Source of the DNA: Candidatus Anderseniibacteriota bacterium
GTDB lineage: Bacteria; Patescibacteriota; Andersenbacteria; UBA10190
DNA length: 14,201 nucleotides
Reading direction: 5' to 3'
NCBI GenBank assembly: GCA_003229735.1
Contig: QIFI01000012.1
Span: 1 to 14,201 of the forward strand
In this document: positions 12,341 through 14,201 of the stretch, in pieces
Layout of the letters: each line of letters starts with the position of its first letter
Position numbering within the stretch: position 1 is the first letter of the stretch
Notes under the pieces: model-generated
What the model was told of the DNA's origin: nothing
The model's input: the letters and a program-made list of their open reading frames with translations, nothing else
The model's database searches: none
Position numbers and translations under genes: made by a program

Positions 12341-13639
12341 ATGGCAAATATACGAGGCCTACTTGTATTGATGAATGGTTTCCGGCGTATATACGTTGAT
12401 GCTAATGAGGTAATTCTGGTTTTATTAGCCTGGTTTTTTTTCTGGCTGCCTTTGGGCACTAATATAAAAGTGGGTGATTTTTTGATTGTTGATGTGTTTT
12501 TTTGGGTATTTTTGTTGTTGATGATTGTTAGTTTGTTATTGGGGCTAGGGAGATTAGAGCGGGTGGGTGTGGAATTAGCGGCATGGATGCTGGTGACGGG
12601 ATTGATTTTGATATTTAATCTGACTAGTGGAGCAGGGGTAGATTCCAGGATGTGGTGGATAAGTATGGCCGTGGTGGTGAGTGTTTTTACATACCGATAC
12701 TTACATGAGCGGGAATTAAGCAGTGCGATGGGATGGGTGTTAGTGCTGATATTGGCAGTGCAGGCGCAATGGTCGGCGGCTCAATTTATTATCCAGGGAG
12801 ATTTGAATTTAAGGTTTTTAGGAGAATCTGTTCTGGAAATTGGAAGGCCCGGAGTGGCAACATTTAGCGGTTGGACGGGGATTGGTTTTATAAAGATGTT
12901 GCGGGCTTATGGGCCTTATGATCATCCAAATATAATGGGAGGGATGATGGCGATGGGAATTATAGTGTTGTTTAATCTGGTCGGATGGAGACGGAGGTGG
13001 GGATGGTCAATGATTATAGTTATGGTGACATTACTGGCGGGAGCGGCGGTGTCTTTTTCGCGATTGTCTGGGCTGGCAGTGCTGGTGACCGGATTGATTT
13101 ACGCGGGACGGGTTTGGCAGGAGAAAAATGGTATTACATGGACGGTGGGATTGGGGAAAAAACTGGTGGTGGGCTTCCTGATGGCATTGGTGATAACGCC
13201 TTTATGGTGGTGGCGAATGAGTGACGTGAATGATGTGGCGGTGAGTGAGAGGCTGGCCGGCTATGAGTGGTCAATTCAGATAATGGGGGATGAAGGTTTT
13301 TGGAAAGGAGCGGGAATCGGAAATTACCCGCAAGTTTTAGGTGGGTATTTAAGGAGTAATGATATTGAGCATAAAGCGTGGCAGGTGGATTATGTTCATT
13401 CGGCGCCATTATTAATAATGGCGGAGCTGGGGATAGGAATAGGGTTGATGTATATGTTATTTACGGCCGGAGCGACGATTAAATATTTAGGCAGGATGTG
13501 GCCGTGGATGATACCAATTATTCCGCTGTTGTTGTTTGATCATTATCTGTTGACTCAACCGGTTGGTCAGCTGGTGGTTCTGTGGGTGGTGCTAATATTG
13601 CCTGATTCGCGACGGGATCATTCGCCGGCCCCAGAGTAA
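12341..13639 (+). CDS. O-antigen ligase / Wzy-like polytopic membrane protein
   Basis: This 432-residue protein has about ten hydrophobic segments and the marks of the Wzy_C (O-antigen ligase/polymerase-like) family. These are R188-A-Y-G-P-Y-D-H-P-N197, S238-F-S-R241, S-E-R (302-304) with a following W and G-x-G-I-G-N-Y (323-329), and H353-S-x-x-L-L-x-x-x-E-L-G (353-364) in a large external loop. Such proteins transfer or polymerise lipid-linked glycans at the outer face of the membrane, and CPR cells use them for surface polysaccharide or glycoprotein. The ATG at 12341 is the first; ATG 12371 (residue 11) is equally possible. No glycosyltransferase genes lie in the window, so the substrate is unknown. 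The last 122 nt overlap a convergent gene. Confidence 0.85.
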   Translation: MANIRGLLVLMNGFRRIYVDANEVILVLLAWFFFWLPLGTNIKVGDFLIVDVFFWVFLLLMIVSLLLGLGRLERVGVELAAWMLVTGLILIFNLTSGAGVDSRMWWISMAVVVSVFTYRYLHERELSSAMGWVLVLILAVQAQWSAAQFIIQGDLNLRFLGESVLEIGRPGVATFSGWTGIGFIKMLRAYGPYDHPNIMGGMMAMGIIVLFNLVGWRRRWGWSMIIVMVTLLAGAAVSFSRLSGLAVLVTGLIYAGRVWQEKNGITWTVGLGKKLVVGFLMALVITPLWWWRMSDVNDVAVSERLAGYEWSIQIMGDEGFWKGAGIGNYPQVLGGYLRSNDIEHKAWQVDYVHSAPLLIMAELGIGIGLMYMLFTAGATIKYLGRMWPWMIPIIPLLLFDHYLLTQPVGQLVVLWVVLILPDSRRDHSPAPE

Positions 13640-13778
13640 CTCGCTGGCTTAGGTAGTTAGTTTTGTTTTCGATGAAGGTCAGTCCAATGAAGGCGGCGAC
13701 GGAGATGACGAGGGTAACAAGAAGACGTTTAAGGTCTTTATTGATGTGGTAATTTAGCTGGTCTGATTCTTCGGACAT
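13518..13778 (-). CDS. Small single-helix membrane protein, convergent with the ligase gene
   Basis: This 86-residue protein has an N-terminal polar part with K-D-L-K-R-L-L (14-20), one hydrophobic helix (about 19-36), and a Pro/Ala/Thr-rich acidic tail (52-86). It resembles the many orphan single-pass proteins of CPR genomes; I assign no function. The C-terminal 40 residues lie opposite the 3' end of the O-antigen-ligase gene. A weak TACACT at 13785-13790 (minus strand) ends 6 nt before the ATG, and no Shine-Dalgarno site is seen. The helix, the codon-level order and the location beyond the ligase stop support a real gene, but the overlap leaves doubt. Confidence 0.6.
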   Translation of the reverse strand: MSEESDQLNYHINKDLKRLLVTLVISVAAFIGLTFIENKTNYLSQRVTLGPANDPVANQAILAPPTEPPADQPVESTDNDQTTTAE

Positions 13779-13821
13779 GTTTTTAGTGTAAGGTTAAAAG
13801 GCAAAAGGTTAAAGGGTGACG

Positions 13822-13910
13822 CTAATACCCGAATTACATCCGAATGACCTGAAGGCGATGCTAACCCGCTAATCGCAGGCGAATGACGCGAATACGATGG
13901 GAAAATTAAA
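13822..13910. repeat. Dispersed repeat R2, copy 2
   Basis: The block 13822-13849 is identical to 1095-1122, and 13850-13910 matches 1026-1086 with four differences. The two parts therefore occur in swapped order relative to copy 1, as expected for units taken from a longer tandem array. R1 copy D follows 18 nt later. Confidence 0.88.
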
Positions 13911-13928
13911 GTTACGACGGCGATTGCT

Positions 13929-13971
13929 CCCCTCACCCTGGCCCTCTCCCCCACCTGGGGAGAGGGGAACG
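13929..13971. repeat. Palindromic repeat R1, copy D
   Basis: The C-rich lead is followed by the 10-bp stem (13942-13951 with 13957-13966; loop cacct) and then aacggattac, which resembles the flank of copy A. This shows that R2 and R1 form one composite unit at both ends of the window. Confidence 0.9.
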
Positions 13972-14004
13972 GATTACAGGAATGACCAATGGCGCGGCAG
14001 CGCG

Positions 14005-14044
14005 CCCCTCATTCTCGCCCTTTCCCCATCGGGGAGAGGGGAGC
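14005..14044. repeat. Palindromic repeat R1, copy E
   Basis: The lead is cccctcattctcg, and stem 14018-14027 pairs with 14031-14040 with one G-T wobble. It is only 34 nt after copy D, giving a doublet in the same orientation. The rest of the region 13779-14201 holds no gene that I can support. Confidence 0.88.
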
Positions 14045-14148
14045 GCATCGCCTAATGGCGCGATGGTGGTTGGCTGCTGATTGAGAAATCCCCTTTCTAC
14101 CTTGGAGAGGAAGAGGTGATGAGTGAGGATAAGTAGGGTAGAATGGGA

Positions 14149-14185
14149 TTAGTAATTAGTAACTGGTAACTAGTAATCGGTAACT
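14149..14185. repeat. AT-rich tandem repeat of taactggtaattag type, copy 2
   Basis: The words ttagtaattagtaactggt and aactagtaatcggtaactg repeat here as at 9167-9235. The tract runs almost to the window edge. Confidence 0.75.
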
Positions 14186-14201
14186 GACAATGATTGAGGA
14201 G

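Noticed and set aside
14190..14201. Possible gene start (ATG-ATT-GAG-GAG) at the right edge
   Set aside because: Only four codons are visible and no ribosome site precedes it, so it cannot be supported.

Overview
The window looks like a chromosomal segment of a Candidatus Patescibacteria (CPR) bacterium. This rests on the gene set, not on a marker gene. There is a tandem array of tiny two-helix TrbC/VirB2-like (T4SS_pilin-type) proteins, several single-helix orphan proteins of 83-86 residues, weak or missing Shine-Dalgarno sites, and gene gaps filled with short palindromic and AT-rich repeats. The standard genetic code with TGA as stop fits every gene seen.

Layout. Positions 45-3939 (minus strand) hold seven pilin-like genes in two transcription units, here called P7-P6-P5-P4-P3 and P2-P1. 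They are split by a 383-nt repeat-filled gap and end in a strong rho-independent terminator. One gene (P3) is a fusion of four pilin modules, so the array carries ten modules. Upstream on the same strand are a family-1-type solute-binding lipoprotein (4007-5572) and a small SAM methyltransferase (5569-6120) that overlaps it. Next come gyrA (6386-8887), a single-helix protein (8908-9159), and a metallo-beta-lactamase-fold protein (9265-9894) that has lost most metal ligands. A divergent promoter region separates these from a plus-strand four-domain S1 protein (10122-11339). After a repeat-rich gap with one possible 59-residue gene come three minus-strand tRNA genes (Pro-CGG, Ala-CGC, Ala-GGC). 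A plus-strand O-antigen-ligase-like membrane protein (12341-13639) follows, and its 3' end overlaps a convergent 86-residue membrane protein by 122 nt. The last 420 nt are repeats only.

How it may work together. The pilin modules share a signal peptide and two hydrophobic helices joined by a short basic/acidic loop containing a G-[DEN]-x-E...AK motif. This suggests several different subunits of one envelope structure, such as a pilus or a secretion/uptake conduit. The four-module protein could be a scaffold, base or precursor. The nearby lipoprotein has no permease genes in view and may serve the same surface apparatus. No assembly ATPase or channel gene lies in the window, so this is inference.

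Repeats. At least four dispersed families are present. A C/G-rich hairpin occurs five times. A composite of a direct-repeat block plus that hairpin occurs at both ends of the window in the same orientation, bracketing about 12.8 kb.
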